From: Candidatus Skiveiella danica
GTDB lineage: Bacteria; Pseudomonadota; Gammaproteobacteria; Burkholderiales; Burkholderiaceae_C
Length of the DNA: 64,000 bases
Reading direction: 5' to 3'
Assembly: GCA_016721925.1 (NCBI GenBank)
Contig: JADKHE010000007.1
Span: forward strand, 1-64,000
This document shows positions 1 to 8,962 of this stretch, piece by piece; the first letter of the stretch is position 1; each line of letters starts with the position of its first letter. The notes below the pieces were generated by a model that searched no databases, was not told where the DNA came from, and saw only the letters and a program-made list of their open reading frames with translations. The translations under genes were made by a program, and so were the position numbers.

Positions 1-614
1 CCGCCCACGAGGCCAAGGTGCCCGTGCTGCCGGTTCTGCGCCAGCGCGCGGTGTTGTGGTTTTTTGCGGCCGCGTTTTTCCATGTGCTGTCACACATCGG
101 GATCTATGTCTTCTTCTCGCTGTATCTGGATTCGCTGGGCTACAGCAAGACCATGATCGGCCTGCTGTGGGCGGTGTCGGTGATCGTGGAGATCGGCTGG
201 TTTTTCACCCAGTCGCGCTGGCTGCCGATGCTGAGCCTGACCGGCTGGCTGGTGGGTTGCTCCGCAGCCATGGTGCTGCGCATGGGCATCACGGCCAGCA
301 GCGCCAGCGTGCTGGGGGCGCTGCTGCTGGCGCAGGCGCTGCACGCCTTCACCTTTGCCACGCACCACACGGTGTGCATCGCGCTGCTGTCGCACCACTT
401 TCCGGGGCGGCTGCGCGGGCGCGGGCAGGCGCTCTACACCGTCATCGCCTACGGGTTTCCGGGTGTGCTGGGAGGGCTTGCAGGCGGTGTTCTAAGCTCA
501 AAATACGGTCTTGCCAGCGTGTTCTGGTCATCGGTTGCTACCAGTCTGATCGCGACGGGCTGCGCCGTCAAAGTCTGGCGTTTGCAGCATCCAGCAGTTT
601 CTGCACCGGGTTGA
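1..614 (+). CDS. MFS transporter, 3' part
   Basis: The reading frame is open from the left edge (first whole codon at base 3), so the true start lies outside the window; the GTG at 18 is internal. About 200 residues remain with five or six hydrophobic segments. The stretch SHIGIYVFFSLYLDSLGYS followed by a Gly-Leu-Leu-Trp helix is typical of the MFS_1-like / HcaT (phenylpropionate or nucleoside type) branch of major facilitators. Substrate cannot be told. The last 47 bases overlap tail-to-tail with the EamA gene on the other strand. Bases 492-550 resemble the dispersed repeat described elsewhere, but the encoded protein still looks normal for the family. Confidence 0.75.
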   Translation, partial: AHEAKVPVLPVLRQRAVLWFFAAAFFHVLSHIGIYVFFSLYLDSLGYSKTMIGLLWAVSVIVEIGWFFTQSRWLPMLSLTGWLVGCSAAMVLRMGITASSASVLGALLLAQALHAFTFATHHTVCIALLSHHFPGRLRGRGQALYTVIAYGFPGVLGGLAGGVLSSKYGLASVFWSSVATSLIATGCAVKVWRLQHPAVSAPG

Positions 615-1461
615 AGCCGGTCACCAGCGCAATCGCCAGCAGGATCAGCGCGCCGCCGCTCCAGATGCCCGAGCCCAGCGGCTCGCCCAGGAAGAGGTGG
701 CCCCAGGTCACGCCGAACACCGGGATCATGAAGGCCGGGCTCATGGCGGCCACCGGCGTCACATGGCGGATCACCCGCACGTGCAGCCAGTAGGCCAACC
801 CCGAGGTCACCACACCCAGCACCAGCAGCGCCGCCATCGCGCCTTCGGTGAAGCGCGCCTGCGGCAGGGTCCACAACGCGCCGGGCAGCAGCACCACCAG
901 CGACGCCAGGTGGATGCCGGCGGCAATCGCCAGCGGCTCCATGTGCTTGGTGGCGCGCTTCATGAGCGGCGTGGACACGCCATAGCAGGCCGCCGCGGCG
1001 ATGCAGGCCAGCGTGGCCAGCAGCACCTCGGGCGTGGGCGCCACCGGGCCCAGGCGCACGATCAGGCCCACGCCGGCAAAGCCCACGACGCAGCCCACCA
1101 GTTTGCGCGCGGTGAGCGTGTCTTCCTTCATCCAGGCGGCGGCCAGCGTGCCGAACACCACCACCGTGCTGTTGAGCAGCGCGCTGTAACCGGCCGGCAG
1201 GCGCAGCGCCGCCCAGGCATAGAGCAGAAACGGCACCGCCACCGACAACGCGCCCAGGCGCAGCAGCTCGACCCAGTGCCGCCACGGCCAGCGCTGTTTC
1301 AGCGCCGCCATGATGAGTGCCAGCGTGACCGTGGCCAAGCCGATGCGCCCCACCGCCAGCACATTGGGCCCGAGCACCGGGCTGGCCACACGCAGGAACA
1401 GGAAGGAAGCGCCCCACAGGGCCGACAGCGCAATCAGCTGCACGAAGTAACGGGTTTTCAC
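568..1461 (-). CDS. EamA/DMT-family transporter
   Basis: A 297-residue integral membrane protein with about ten hydrophobic helices arranged as two EamA repeats; the N-terminal ALWGASFLFLRVASPVLGP is a classic first-repeat motif. Members of the drug/metabolite transporter superfamily usually export amino acids, metabolites or drugs through the inner membrane; the substrate is unknown here. Length is normal for the family. It ends inside the last codons of the MFS gene on the opposite strand, so the two are convergent and overlap by 47 bases. No obvious operon partner. Confidence 0.85.
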   Translation of the reverse strand: MKTRYFVQLIALSALWGASFLFLRVASPVLGPNVLAVGRIGLATVTLALIMAALKQRWPWRHWVELLRLGALSVAVPFLLYAWAALRLPAGYSALLNSTVVVFGTLAAAWMKEDTLTARKLVGCVVGFAGVGLIVRLGPVAPTPEVLLATLACIAAAACYGVSTPLMKRATKHMEPLAIAAGIHLASLVVLLPGALWTLPQARFTEGAMAALLVLGVVTSGLAYWLHVRVIRHVTPVAAMSPAFMIPVFGVTWGHLFLGEPLGSGIWSGGALILLAIALVTGFNPVQKLLDAANARL

Positions 1462-1530
1462 CGCAGGGATTGTCGGGCAAGTGCTCCCGGCGTGCCGGAC
1501 AAGGGGGAGACAGGGGGAAAGGGCTGAATT

Positions 1531-1585
1531 TCAAGCCATTTTTGGCTCTTCCCAGCGTCGAATGGTCTGTTCGTGCTATGAATTT
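1531..1585 (+). repeat. dispersed 55-bp element, copy A
   Basis: Intergenic copy with core CCCAGCGTCGAATGGTC followed after a short spacer by TGCTATGAA, and TTTTTGG on the 5' side. It lies about 70 bases upstream of the EamA start. The same architecture recurs at seven other places in the window, always on the plus strand. Confidence 0.7.
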
Positions 1586-1730
1586 CGGAGTTTCTTCATG
1601 CGACGACGATCGGCCTGCCCTGGAGCGCTTCAACCGGCGAATCAAAAGGCCGGTGCGTCCGAAGTGCAAGCGCCTTGCCGGCGCGCACCCGCGTGCAGGC
1701 CTGGCTGCACGCTCGCACCACAGCCCTTTT

Positions 1731-2021
1731 TCAGCGGCGAACGCCCACCCGGTTCACGCCCCCGTTCAGGTTGGTCGGACTGGGCCCGACGGCGGGCGCC
1801 ACACCAACGCCTGGCGCCACGCCGACGCCAGGAGCGCCGACCCCCACGCCCGGCGCCACCCGACACCGGGAGCGCGCCACCGGCGCCGGCACCACCGCGG
1901 GCCGGGCCACACAGCCTTTCGGCACGCCCACCGTCTTGCAATAAACAACGGCGACTTCGCGGGGCGGCGGCAAACCCAGCCCCAGAGCCAGTGCGGCAGC
2001 GAGAGAAGAACGGTTCATCAT
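1731..2021 (-). CDS. small secreted Gly/Val/Pro-repeat protein
   Basis: A 96-residue protein starting at one of two adjacent ATGs (2021 or 2018), with a strong AGGAG Shine-Dalgarno just upstream. The N-terminus MMNRSSLAAALALGLGL is a short signal-like helix. A segment VVYCKTVGVPKGCVARP with two cysteines follows, then imperfect repeats of the unit APGVGV. The tail contains NGGVNRVGVRR. Small Burkholderiales proteins with a similar two-Cys segment and G/V/P repeats are known only as hypotheticals. The repeat is visible in the DNA as a run of GC-rich 18-19 base units around 1795-1860, so repeat number could vary between strains. Probably exported; function unknown. Confidence 0.6.
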   Translation of the reverse strand: MMNRSSLAAALALGLGLPPPREVAVVYCKTVGVPKGCVARPAVVPAPVARSRCRVAPGVGVGAPGVGVAPGVGVAPAVGPSPTNLNGGVNRVGVRR

Positions 2022-2165
2022 GGACTCCTGAAAAAAGCATCGACACCAACAGGGCGTCGTGATGCGGCAAGCATGAGCTTATCGCAGTGGCGCCGCCATG
2101 TGTCGGGCCGGGGCCGCTGCTTCAGCGAATCGCGGATGGACAGGTCGCCGAACCGACCCGCGCCA

Positions 2166-3680
2166 TCAGGGCTGGCGTTCGATCTCGCCGGGACGCCAGG
2201 TCTTGTTGAACCAGGGTTCCAACGGACCGTACAGGCGCAGGATCATGAACCAGCCCTTGCCCGGAATCGTCTGCACCCAGTTGCTTTCCATGCCGGGCGG
2301 GGCCTTGGGCCCGAACCACACGTCGACCGAGCCGTCGGCATTGGTCTTGATGGCCTTGTCCTGGCTGCTCACGCTGGGGGCGCTCTGGTCGGTCTGCACC
2401 ATTGAGCGGGTCTGGTTGTCATAGACGATCACCGACCAGAAGTCTTTCACGGGCACGTTGGGCGGCAGGCGCATCCTGTAGGTCTTGCCGCCATCGAATG
2501 GGTTGCCCTTGGAGTCCTGCACCGACCACGGGTATTGCGAGCCCTGGCCGACCATCTTCATCTCCATCGCGGGCGTGACACCGGTGGCGAAGTAGTAGTA
2601 GAAGATGTAGCCGTCCATGTTGGTCACGCCGGGCGCGCTCTCGAACTTGTAGCCGCCGAAGAACGGCAGGCGCCACGGGCTGTTCGGGTAGAAGTAGGCC
2701 TCCGGCGAGCGGACCTTGAAGGCGATGGTGCGGGCGGTGACGGCGCCGATGTTCGCGGCGTCGGTGAGGATCTTCTTCATGCGCTCATCCGGCGCGAAGG
2801 GTTGGCCCTTGACGATGCCGATCGAGGCAAACAGGCCGAGCGTCGTGGGGTCGGAGCCGCCGGGCGGCTCTTCCTGAATCACCTGGTTCAGCAGGTTCCA
2901 GAACGAGTAGTCGCCCGGGGCGACGAAGTTGGCCGGCACGCCGGATGCGTTGGCGAATTTCATCGCCGGCGGATTGGCGGCCTCCGAGAGCTGATAGATC
3001 CTGAGGTGCTTCTTCACCGATTCGACGCCAGGCTTGGTTGAGCCATTGACCAGAAAGGCGCGGAAGAAGAACCAGTTGCCGTAGGTGCTCGGGCGTACCA
3101 CGATGTACCCGGGTGGCACTTCACCCTTGTAGCCGGGGGGCAGGACGAGGTACTTGCCGCCTTTGCCGCGGTCCTCGCCGGTGATGCCCACATCGGCCAC
3201 CCAGCGGTACCAGAAGTCATTGACGCCACCCAGCACCTCGGGCGGGACTTCGAGGACCAGGGGGCCTTTTTTGGAGTCGAGCCAGATGAAGTTGTAGATC
3301 GTGTTGTCGTTGGCGGTGAGCTCGACGGTGCGGGGATCGACCAGGTTTTCCCAGATCACGTCGGTCTGGTTGTCCGGCCCGAACTTGCGGATCGAGTCGC
3401 GCATGCCGGCCTGGTTCACGATCGGGATCGCCATCAGATAAGCCTGCAGGGCGCGCGAGCGGTCGAGGTTGTCGTAGATTTTCTCGACGGTGTCGGCCGA
3501 CGGGTAGCCGTAGTTCAGGTTCAGCGTGCCGAGGGAACTTTCAATCTTGTCCGGTACGGCGACGCCAGGAGCGATCGGTGTCGTCATCTTGAAGGGCTGG
3601 GCAAACGCCGCCGCCGAAAGGGTCACGGCCAGCGTGGTGATGAGCGCGCGGGCCGAGAACGCGGAAAAGAACCTTTTCAT
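2166..3680 (-). CDS. DUF1254/DUF1214 secreted protein (paralogue 1)
   Basis: A 504-residue exported protein. Residues 1-27 form a Sec signal peptide ending AFA before QPF. The DUF1254 region follows (YDNLDRSRALQAYL around residue 70; WLDSKKGPLVLEVPPEVLGG around 130) and the C-terminal DUF1214 region contains LPPNVPVKDFWSVIVYD and WFMILRLYGPLEPW. The family (COG5361) has no established biochemical role. Three further paralogues occur in this window. It is divergent from an AraC regulator only about 70 bases away, which probably controls it, and an acyl-CoA ligase lies beyond that. Start chosen because MKRFFSAF begins the signal peptide. Confidence 0.85.
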   Translation of the reverse strand: MKRFFSAFSARALITTLAVTLSAAAFAQPFKMTTPIAPGVAVPDKIESSLGTLNLNYGYPSADTVEKIYDNLDRSRALQAYLMAIPIVNQAGMRDSIRKFGPDNQTDVIWENLVDPRTVELTANDNTIYNFIWLDSKKGPLVLEVPPEVLGGVNDFWYRWVADVGITGEDRGKGGKYLVLPPGYKGEVPPGYIVVRPSTYGNWFFFRAFLVNGSTKPGVESVKKHLRIYQLSEAANPPAMKFANASGVPANFVAPGDYSFWNLLNQVIQEEPPGGSDPTTLGLFASIGIVKGQPFAPDERMKKILTDAANIGAVTARTIAFKVRSPEAYFYPNSPWRLPFFGGYKFESAPGVTNMDGYIFYYYFATGVTPAMEMKMVGQGSQYPWSVQDSKGNPFDGGKTYRMRLPPNVPVKDFWSVIVYDNQTRSMVQTDQSAPSVSSQDKAIKTNADGSVDVWFGPKAPPGMESNWVQTIPGKGWFMILRLYGPLEPWFNKTWRPGEIERQP

Positions 3681-3752
3681 GGTGAGCCTTTGATCACGAG
3701 GGGAGCGGCGACTCTAGCATCGCCGCTATGCTCCTACCCTGCAATTCCGGCC

Positions 3753-4847
3753 ATGACCATGACCCCAACCGGGCCTCCCGTCGACAACACCCCAATGCCC
3801 GGCGCGCGCCTGCCGCCGCAGGGTGCTGCTGCCTTCGTGCAGAGTGACGCGGGCGACATCCGCATCGGTCCGATCCTCGCCATCCCGCAGGTGCTGCAGG
3901 ACCTGGGCGCACGGCCGCAGACGGCCTTTGCCCGCGCGGGCGTGCGCCTGTCCTTGTTCCGGGATCCGGATGCGCGGCTGCCGCTGGAGGTGGCCGGGCG
4001 GCTGTTCTTTGAAAGCGCCCGGCTGGCGGACTGCCCGCATGTCGCGTTGCTGGTCGGCGAGCGCTTCAGCCTGGGCGGCCTGGGGCCGCTGGGCGAACTC
4101 ATGCGCCATTCGCCCACTGTCGGTGCGGCCTTGCGCAGCCTGTTGCTGCACCTGCAACTGCACGACCGCGGTGCGGCCCCGTTGCTGTTGCAAACCGAGC
4201 CTGGCACCGTTGTGCTCGGCTATTCGGTGTACCGGCATTTCACGCCAGGCGCCGAGTTCATCTACGACGTGGCGGTGACCATCGGGCACCGCATCCTGCT
4301 GGGTCTTTGCGGGCCGGGCTTCGCTCCCCAGGCGGTGCAGTTTTCCTACCGCCGGCCCGCGCGCACCGCGGCCTACCGCCACCTGTTCCGCGCACCGCTG
4401 CACTTCGATGCAGAGGTCTCCGGCCTGGTCTTCGCGTCGAGCTGGCTGGCCCGCCCCATCGAAGGCGCCGACCCGGAGCGCCACCGGGCGCTCACGCTGG
4501 CGCTGCAACAGGCGCAGGCCAGCGGCCCGCTGAGCCTGGGCGGGCAGGTGGAGCGGGTGCTGCATCAGCTGTTGCTCAGCGGCCATGGCACGGCCGAGGC
4601 CGTGGCGCAGCAGTTTGGCATCAGCCAGCGCACCTTGCGGCGCCGGCTCGATGCGGAAGGCAAAAGCTTTCAGACCCTGGTCAATCGCACCCGCCATGAG
4701 CTGGCCTGCCAGTTGCTGCGAAACACGCAGCTGCCAGTGACCCACATCGCGGCGGCGCTGCAGTATGCGGACGCCAACGCGTTTTCGCGGGCCTTTCGGC
4801 AGTGGACCGGGTGCACGCCCACGGCCTGGCGTGCGGCCGACGGTTGA
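3753..4847 (+). CDS. AraC-family regulator, PF12625 type
   Basis: About 364 residues. The N-terminal two thirds match the arabinose-binding-like PF12625 domain (FARAGVRLSLFRDPDARLP; GPLGELMRHSPTVG), which senses small ligands in OruR/ArgR-like regulators. The C-terminal 100 residues carry two helix-turn-helix motifs, including AVAQQFGISQRTLRRRLD and a final AFRQWTGCTPTAWR typical of AraC proteins. The frame is open further upstream from a TTG at 3690, but ATG 3753 (or 3759) gives the usual family N-terminus. It is divergent from the DUF1254 gene at 2166-3680 and convergent with the acyl-CoA ligase. Likely a cytoplasmic activator of the DUF1254 gene (inference from position). Confidence 0.8.
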   Translation: MTMTPTGPPVDNTPMPGARLPPQGAAAFVQSDAGDIRIGPILAIPQVLQDLGARPQTAFARAGVRLSLFRDPDARLPLEVAGRLFFESARLADCPHVALLVGERFSLGGLGPLGELMRHSPTVGAALRSLLLHLQLHDRGAAPLLLQTEPGTVVLGYSVYRHFTPGAEFIYDVAVTIGHRILLGLCGPGFAPQAVQFSYRRPARTAAYRHLFRAPLHFDAEVSGLVFASSWLARPIEGADPERHRALTLALQQAQASGPLSLGGQVERVLHQLLLSGHGTAEAVAQQFGISQRTLRRRLDAEGKSFQTLVNRTRHELACQLLRNTQLPVTHIAAALQYADANAFSRAFRQWTGCTPTAWRAADG

Positions 4848-4873
4848 AGCCCGACGCGCCCGGTGCCGAGCCT

Positions 4874-6571
4874 TCAGGGTGTTGCCGCTTCAACGGCGGG
4901 GACTGGTGCCTCGCGCAATTGCCTTCGAAGGATCTTGCCCAGGTTGGACTTGGGCAGGGGTTCGCGTCGGAACTCGACGATCCGGGGCACCTTGTAGCCG
5001 GTGAGGTGTTTGCGGCAGTGGTCCAGCAGCGCCTGTTCCGTGAGCGTGGCATCCTGCCTGACCACGATGATCTTGACGATCTCGCCGGAACGCTCGTCCG
5101 GCACGCCGATGGCCGCGACCTCCTTCACGCCGGGATGCAGTGCAACCACATCCTCGATCTGGTTCGGGTACACCTTGAAGCCGGACACGACGATCATGTC
5201 CTTCTTGCGGTCCGTGATCCGGAAGTAGCCCCGCTCGTCCATGGACCCCAGATCGCCCGTGCGAAGCCAGCCTTCACGGGTGAAAACCTTGGCGGTCTCT
5301 TCCGGATGATTCCAGTAGCCGGGCATGACCTGCGGGCCGCGCACGCAGATTTCGCCCACCTCGCCGACCGCCAGCTCGTGCTCTTCATCGTCCAGGATCA
5401 CGACCTGTGTCGACGGAATCGGGAGGCCGATCGATCCGGTCCACTCCGCGATGTCCAGCGGGCTGGCGATCACGACCGGCGAGGTCTCGGTCATCCCGTA
5501 GCCTTCGATGATGGGCAGGCCGGTGCGCGCCTTCCAGCGCTCGGCCACCACGCGCTGCACCGCCATGCCGCCGGCGCTGGTGAGCTTCAGGGCGCTCGTG
5601 TCGACGTCCGCGAATTCGGGCGCATCCAGCAGCGCGCGGTACAGCGTGTTGACGCCGATGATGATCGTGAACGGATGACGCTTGAGGTCGTGGATGTAGG
5701 CGGACAGGTCCCGCGGGTTCGTCACCAGGACGGTGTGCGCGCCCAGCTTCAGGAACACCAGGTTGGAGGTCAGCGCATAGACGTGATACAGCGGCAACGG
5801 ACAGACGAACACCTCCTTGCCTTCGACCAGGTCGCGCGCCATCCAGGCTGCCATCTGCAGCACGTTGGCCACCATGTTGCCGTGGGTCAGCACCGCGCCC
5901 TTGGCCACGCCGGTGGTGCCGCCGGTGTACTGCAGGAAAGCCGTGTCGTCATGGCACAGGGGCACGGCGTCCAGCGCCTGCCCACGCCCTGCGCGCAGGG
6001 CGGCGTTGAATTCGATGGCGCCTGCAATCTTCCATGGCGGCACCAGGTGCTTGACGTACTTCACCACGGCGTTGGTGAGGAGTTCCCTGGCCAGCGGAAG
6101 CAGGTCACCCACTTCGGTGGTGATGACGATCGGGCTCAGCGCCAGGTTTCTCTGCAGCACGGCCTGCAAGGTGTGCGCAAAGTTTTCCAGCACCACGATG
6201 GCCACGGCACCCGAGTCCAGGAGCTGATGCTCGAGTTCGGGCACGGTGTACTGCGGATTGACGTTCACCACCACCATCCCCGCGCGCAGAACGCCAAACA
6301 GCGCCACGGGGTATTGCAGCAGGTTGGGCATCATGAGGGCGACCCGGTCGCCCCGGCGCAGGCCCAGCGACTTCTGCAGGTAGGCGGCGAAGTGGCGGCT
6401 CGATCGTTCGAGTTCGGCATAGGTCATCGACGCACCCATGTTGCTGTAGGCCGGCAGGTCGTCGAACCGCTGGCAGCTGGCGAGCAACACGTCGGTCAAT
6501 GAAGCGAATTCATGGATGTCGATGTCGGCCGGTATGCCCGGGGGGTACTGACTGAGCCAGAGGGGTTCCAT
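4874..6571 (-). CDS. long-chain fatty-acid--CoA ligase (FadD type)
   Basis: A 565-residue AMP-forming acyl-CoA synthetase that activates a carboxylic acid to its CoA thioester with ATP. Motifs in order: YTGGTTGVAKGA phosphate loop, YGMTETSP, WLRTGDLG, DRKKDMIVVSGFKVYP hinge, and a catalytic lysine in KSNLGKILRR near the end. The N-terminus MEPLWLSQYPPGIPADI is the usual FadD start; GAAGG sits 5 bases upstream of ATG 6571, so I prefer this over ATG 6628. Preference for fatty rather than aromatic acids is inferred from whole-sequence resemblance. It is convergent with the AraC gene and stands alone as a transcript. A second, diverged ligase is at 49682. Confidence 0.85.
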   Translation of the reverse strand: MEPLWLSQYPPGIPADIDIHEFASLTDVLLASCQRFDDLPAYSNMGASMTYAELERSSRHFAAYLQKSLGLRRGDRVALMMPNLLQYPVALFGVLRAGMVVVNVNPQYTVPELEHQLLDSGAVAIVVLENFAHTLQAVLQRNLALSPIVITTEVGDLLPLARELLTNAVVKYVKHLVPPWKIAGAIEFNAALRAGRGQALDAVPLCHDDTAFLQYTGGTTGVAKGAVLTHGNMVANVLQMAAWMARDLVEGKEVFVCPLPLYHVYALTSNLVFLKLGAHTVLVTNPRDLSAYIHDLKRHPFTIIIGVNTLYRALLDAPEFADVDTSALKLTSAGGMAVQRVVAERWKARTGLPIIEGYGMTETSPVVIASPLDIAEWTGSIGLPIPSTQVVILDDEEHELAVGEVGEICVRGPQVMPGYWNHPEETAKVFTREGWLRTGDLGSMDERGYFRITDRKKDMIVVSGFKVYPNQIEDVVALHPGVKEVAAIGVPDERSGEIVKIIVVRQDATLTEQALLDHCRKHLTGYKVPRIVEFRREPLPKSNLGKILRRQLREAPVPAVEAATP

Positions 6572-7139
6572 AAGGACCTTCGAAGCGCCTGTCGTTGAAC
6601 CCGAGTTTGGGCAAGACGGGGCCGTCATACGCGACTGATGTCGTCGGTCAGCGAACAGAAGGGGGCGTTCGCTTCAATCGGGTATGAAGGGCCAATCTAT
6701 GCTTGTTTGAGCCAGGCCACTGTTCGGCTGCGCACGCAGGGTTCTGAACGCCCTTCGCTTGATCCATGACAAGCACGGGCGAATGAATATGCGGGCTTGG
6801 TTGGGCCGTTATCGACGGGTGCCGTTTGCGGGGACGGTTGATTGCGGACCGCTTCAGGCTGGGCTCTGCCAGTCACGCCGCATGAGCCTATGGACGGAAT
6901 CGACCCACTGCCGACATTGACGCTACGTGGCAGCGGTCAGATGCCTTGCACCCCGGAAAGCGAAAAGCGGCCCTTCGCGCCAACGATGCCACATCTGGCG
7001 ATGTGTCCGGCACTTCTGCAGCGGGGGCAGACCTTCATATTCAACCCGCCAATCAACAACTACCTGCACAGTTCCGTCGGATAGACTGATCGTTTCTGAA
7101 AATCTGACGACCCACCGCAAGTCTCACAAACCAGCGACC
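6572..7139. other. intergenic stretch, no convincing gene
   Basis: About 570 bases without a supported gene. On the minus strand 7038-6937 there is a 33-codon reading frame starting MKVCPRCRSAGHIARCG that looks like a tiny zinc ribbon, but it has no clear ribosome-binding site. The stretch lies next to a truncated cold-shock gene, so it may be debris from an old rearrangement. Confidence 0.4.
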
Positions 7140-7226
7140 ATGCGCTTCGACGGCGTCATCAGATCCTGGCACGACGACCGCGGCTTCGGCTTCATCGAGC
7201 CGACCCAAGGCGGAGAGGAATGCTGA
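7140..7226 (+). pseudogene. truncated cold-shock-domain gene
   Basis: Twenty-eight codons, MRFDGVIRSWHDDRGFGFIE then PTQGGEEC and TGA. This is the first strand pair of a cold-shock domain, including the RNP1-type GFGFI, as found at the N-terminus of the CSD-DUF1294 membrane proteins common in Burkholderiales. The remaining domain (normally continuing with IFVHI) is missing: the similarity stops at about 7219 and the following DNA reads out of frame into unrelated sequence. A 56-codon frame begins at 7220 but matches nothing I know. Most likely a broken remnant at a rearrangement breakpoint. Confidence 0.6.
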
Positions 7227-7382
7227 CTAATGGACTAATCGTTGAACTGCTGGTTTTCTGCATCGCTGGCGCAGCCTGGTCCAAAATCAGAAAGCGGCAG
7301 ATTCAGAAGGCATTCGCTCAACGCGACCCACCGCCGGCCGCGCTTGCGGCTTCGCTGCAATCGGCCTCTTGCCGCGCCTGTC

Positions 7383-8888
7383 TTACTTGACGAGTTCAAT
7401 CTCGCTTGGCCGCCAAGTCTTGTTGATCCACGGCTCCAAGGGGCCATACATGCGAAGAATGGTGAACCAACTCTTGCCCGGCACTGTCTGCAGCCAATTG
7501 CCTTCCATGCCTACGGGTGCCTTCGGTGCGAAGTAGACGTCGTACGACCCGTCGGCGTTTTTCTTCATGCCTTCAGTCTGGCTGCCAATCGTCGGAAATT
7601 TCTGACCGGTCTGCAGTTGCGAGCGCGTCTGCGTGTCATAGATCGTGACAGCCCAGAAGTCGTTCACCGGCACATTCGGCGGCAGGTGCAGCTTGTAGGC
7701 TTTCGATCCATCGAAGGCCTGCTGATTCGCATCAAGAACCGCCAAGGCGTAATCCGAACCTTCGCCGGCGCGAGTGGCGGCCATGGCAGGGGTCACGCCG
7801 CCGGCGTTGAAGTAGTAGAGCACGCGCGCGTCCAGGCCCATCACTCCATTGGCTTCAAAACTGGTGTTCTTGTTGGCGAAGGCCGTGGACCAGACGCTCT
7901 TGGGGTCGTCCGGATAGATCTTGACGCCCGCAAATCTGGGGTGGTACGTGATGGACCGCGACGTGGCGTTGCCAAGCATGGCAGCCTCGGTCAACAATTT
8001 TTTCATTCGTGCATCGGGGGCGAAAGGCTGGCCCTTGACGATGCCGATGGCGGCGATTGCGCCGCGCACCTCGGGGCTGATGGCGTCGATCGGTTCTTCC
8101 TGAACGATCTGGTTGAGGTTTTCGAAGTAACTGAAGTCGCTGGGGAAGACGGTGTTGAAAGCCTTGCCGGACATGTCAACGAACTCGGTTGGGGTCGGCT
8201 TGGCTGCGTTCTTCAGCGGATAGACCTTGAGCTTCGAGGTGATGTTCTCGACCGCAGGTTTCAGGCCGTTCTTGATCGAACCACGCAGGAACAGGAAGTT
8301 GCGGTTCGTCGTCGGCTTGAGCAGGAAATACCCCGGAGGAACCTTGCCGGTGTAGCCGGGCGGCAGCACGAGGTACTTGCCGCCCTTGCCTTTGTCCGGC
8401 CCGGTGACGCCCATGTTGCCAACAAATCGCTGCCAGGCGTCGTCGAGAAAGCCGAGCATTCCGGGCGGGACCTCGATGACGGTCGGGCCATCCTGGGCGA
8501 GATCGGTATAGGTGTAGGCATACAAAGTCGAGGTATTGGCGGTGACCACCAGCGTCTGCGAATCCATCAACTGCGCGAAGAGGGCGATCCTGTTCGCGCC
8601 CTTGGCACCGGCATCGGCCAGGCCGGTACGCACGCTGTACATCGATACGGCACCGACATTGTCGAGAAACACCCCCGTGCCGCGCATGCGGTCGAGGTTG
8701 TCGTAGACCTTCTCGGCCGTTGCCCTGGACGGCACGCCGTCGAAGAAATCAAGCGGTCCGATCGGCGTCTCGACCTTGTTCGGAATCGAAATCGACTGCA
8801 GGGCTTGCGGCGACACCTGTGCCAACGCGGGTCCGCCCGCGATGACGGCCAGTGCACCGAGCACGACAAGCGTTGTGAGCCTTTTCAT
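7383..8888 (-). CDS. DUF1254/DUF1214 secreted protein (paralogue 2)
   Basis: About 501 residues from MKRLTTLV, a Sec signal peptide cleaved after ALA; ATG 8912 upstream is an alternative start and neither has a good Shine-Dalgarno. The DUF1254 part (VYDNLDRMRGTGVFLDNVG) and DUF1214 part (LPPNVPVNDFWAVTIYD; WFTILRMYGPLEPWINKTW; end EIELVK) are complete. It is much closer to the next paralogue (8963-10477) than to the one at 2166, and the two 3' ends are similar even at DNA level, so this is a tandem duplication. Transcribed behind paralogue 3, with the arylsulfatase pseudogene as the first gene of the set. Confidence 0.85.
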   Translation of the reverse strand: MKRLTTLVVLGALAVIAGGPALAQVSPQALQSISIPNKVETPIGPLDFFDGVPSRATAEKVYDNLDRMRGTGVFLDNVGAVSMYSVRTGLADAGAKGANRIALFAQLMDSQTLVVTANTSTLYAYTYTDLAQDGPTVIEVPPGMLGFLDDAWQRFVGNMGVTGPDKGKGGKYLVLPPGYTGKVPPGYFLLKPTTNRNFLFLRGSIKNGLKPAVENITSKLKVYPLKNAAKPTPTEFVDMSGKAFNTVFPSDFSYFENLNQIVQEEPIDAISPEVRGAIAAIGIVKGQPFAPDARMKKLLTEAAMLGNATSRSITYHPRFAGVKIYPDDPKSVWSTAFANKNTSFEANGVMGLDARVLYYFNAGGVTPAMAATRAGEGSDYALAVLDANQQAFDGSKAYKLHLPPNVPVNDFWAVTIYDTQTRSQLQTGQKFPTIGSQTEGMKKNADGSYDVYFAPKAPVGMEGNWLQTVPGKSWFTILRMYGPLEPWINKTWRPSEIELVK

Positions 8889-8962
8889 CGGTGGTGATTG
8901 AATGGGTTTCATGGGTATTGACGTTTTCGTTGGAAGTCGGATTCTGTCGATTGAAAGCCCGC

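Noticed and set aside
6937..7038. A 33-codon zinc-ribbon-like gene on the minus strand
   Set aside because: No good ribosome-binding site and no known family; it lies in rearranged sequence. Kept only as a note on the intergenic entry.
7220..7390. A 56-codon frame with a hydrophobic N-terminus
   Set aside because: It begins within the broken cold-shock gene and overlaps the 3' end of a DUF1254 gene; its second half is low-complexity.
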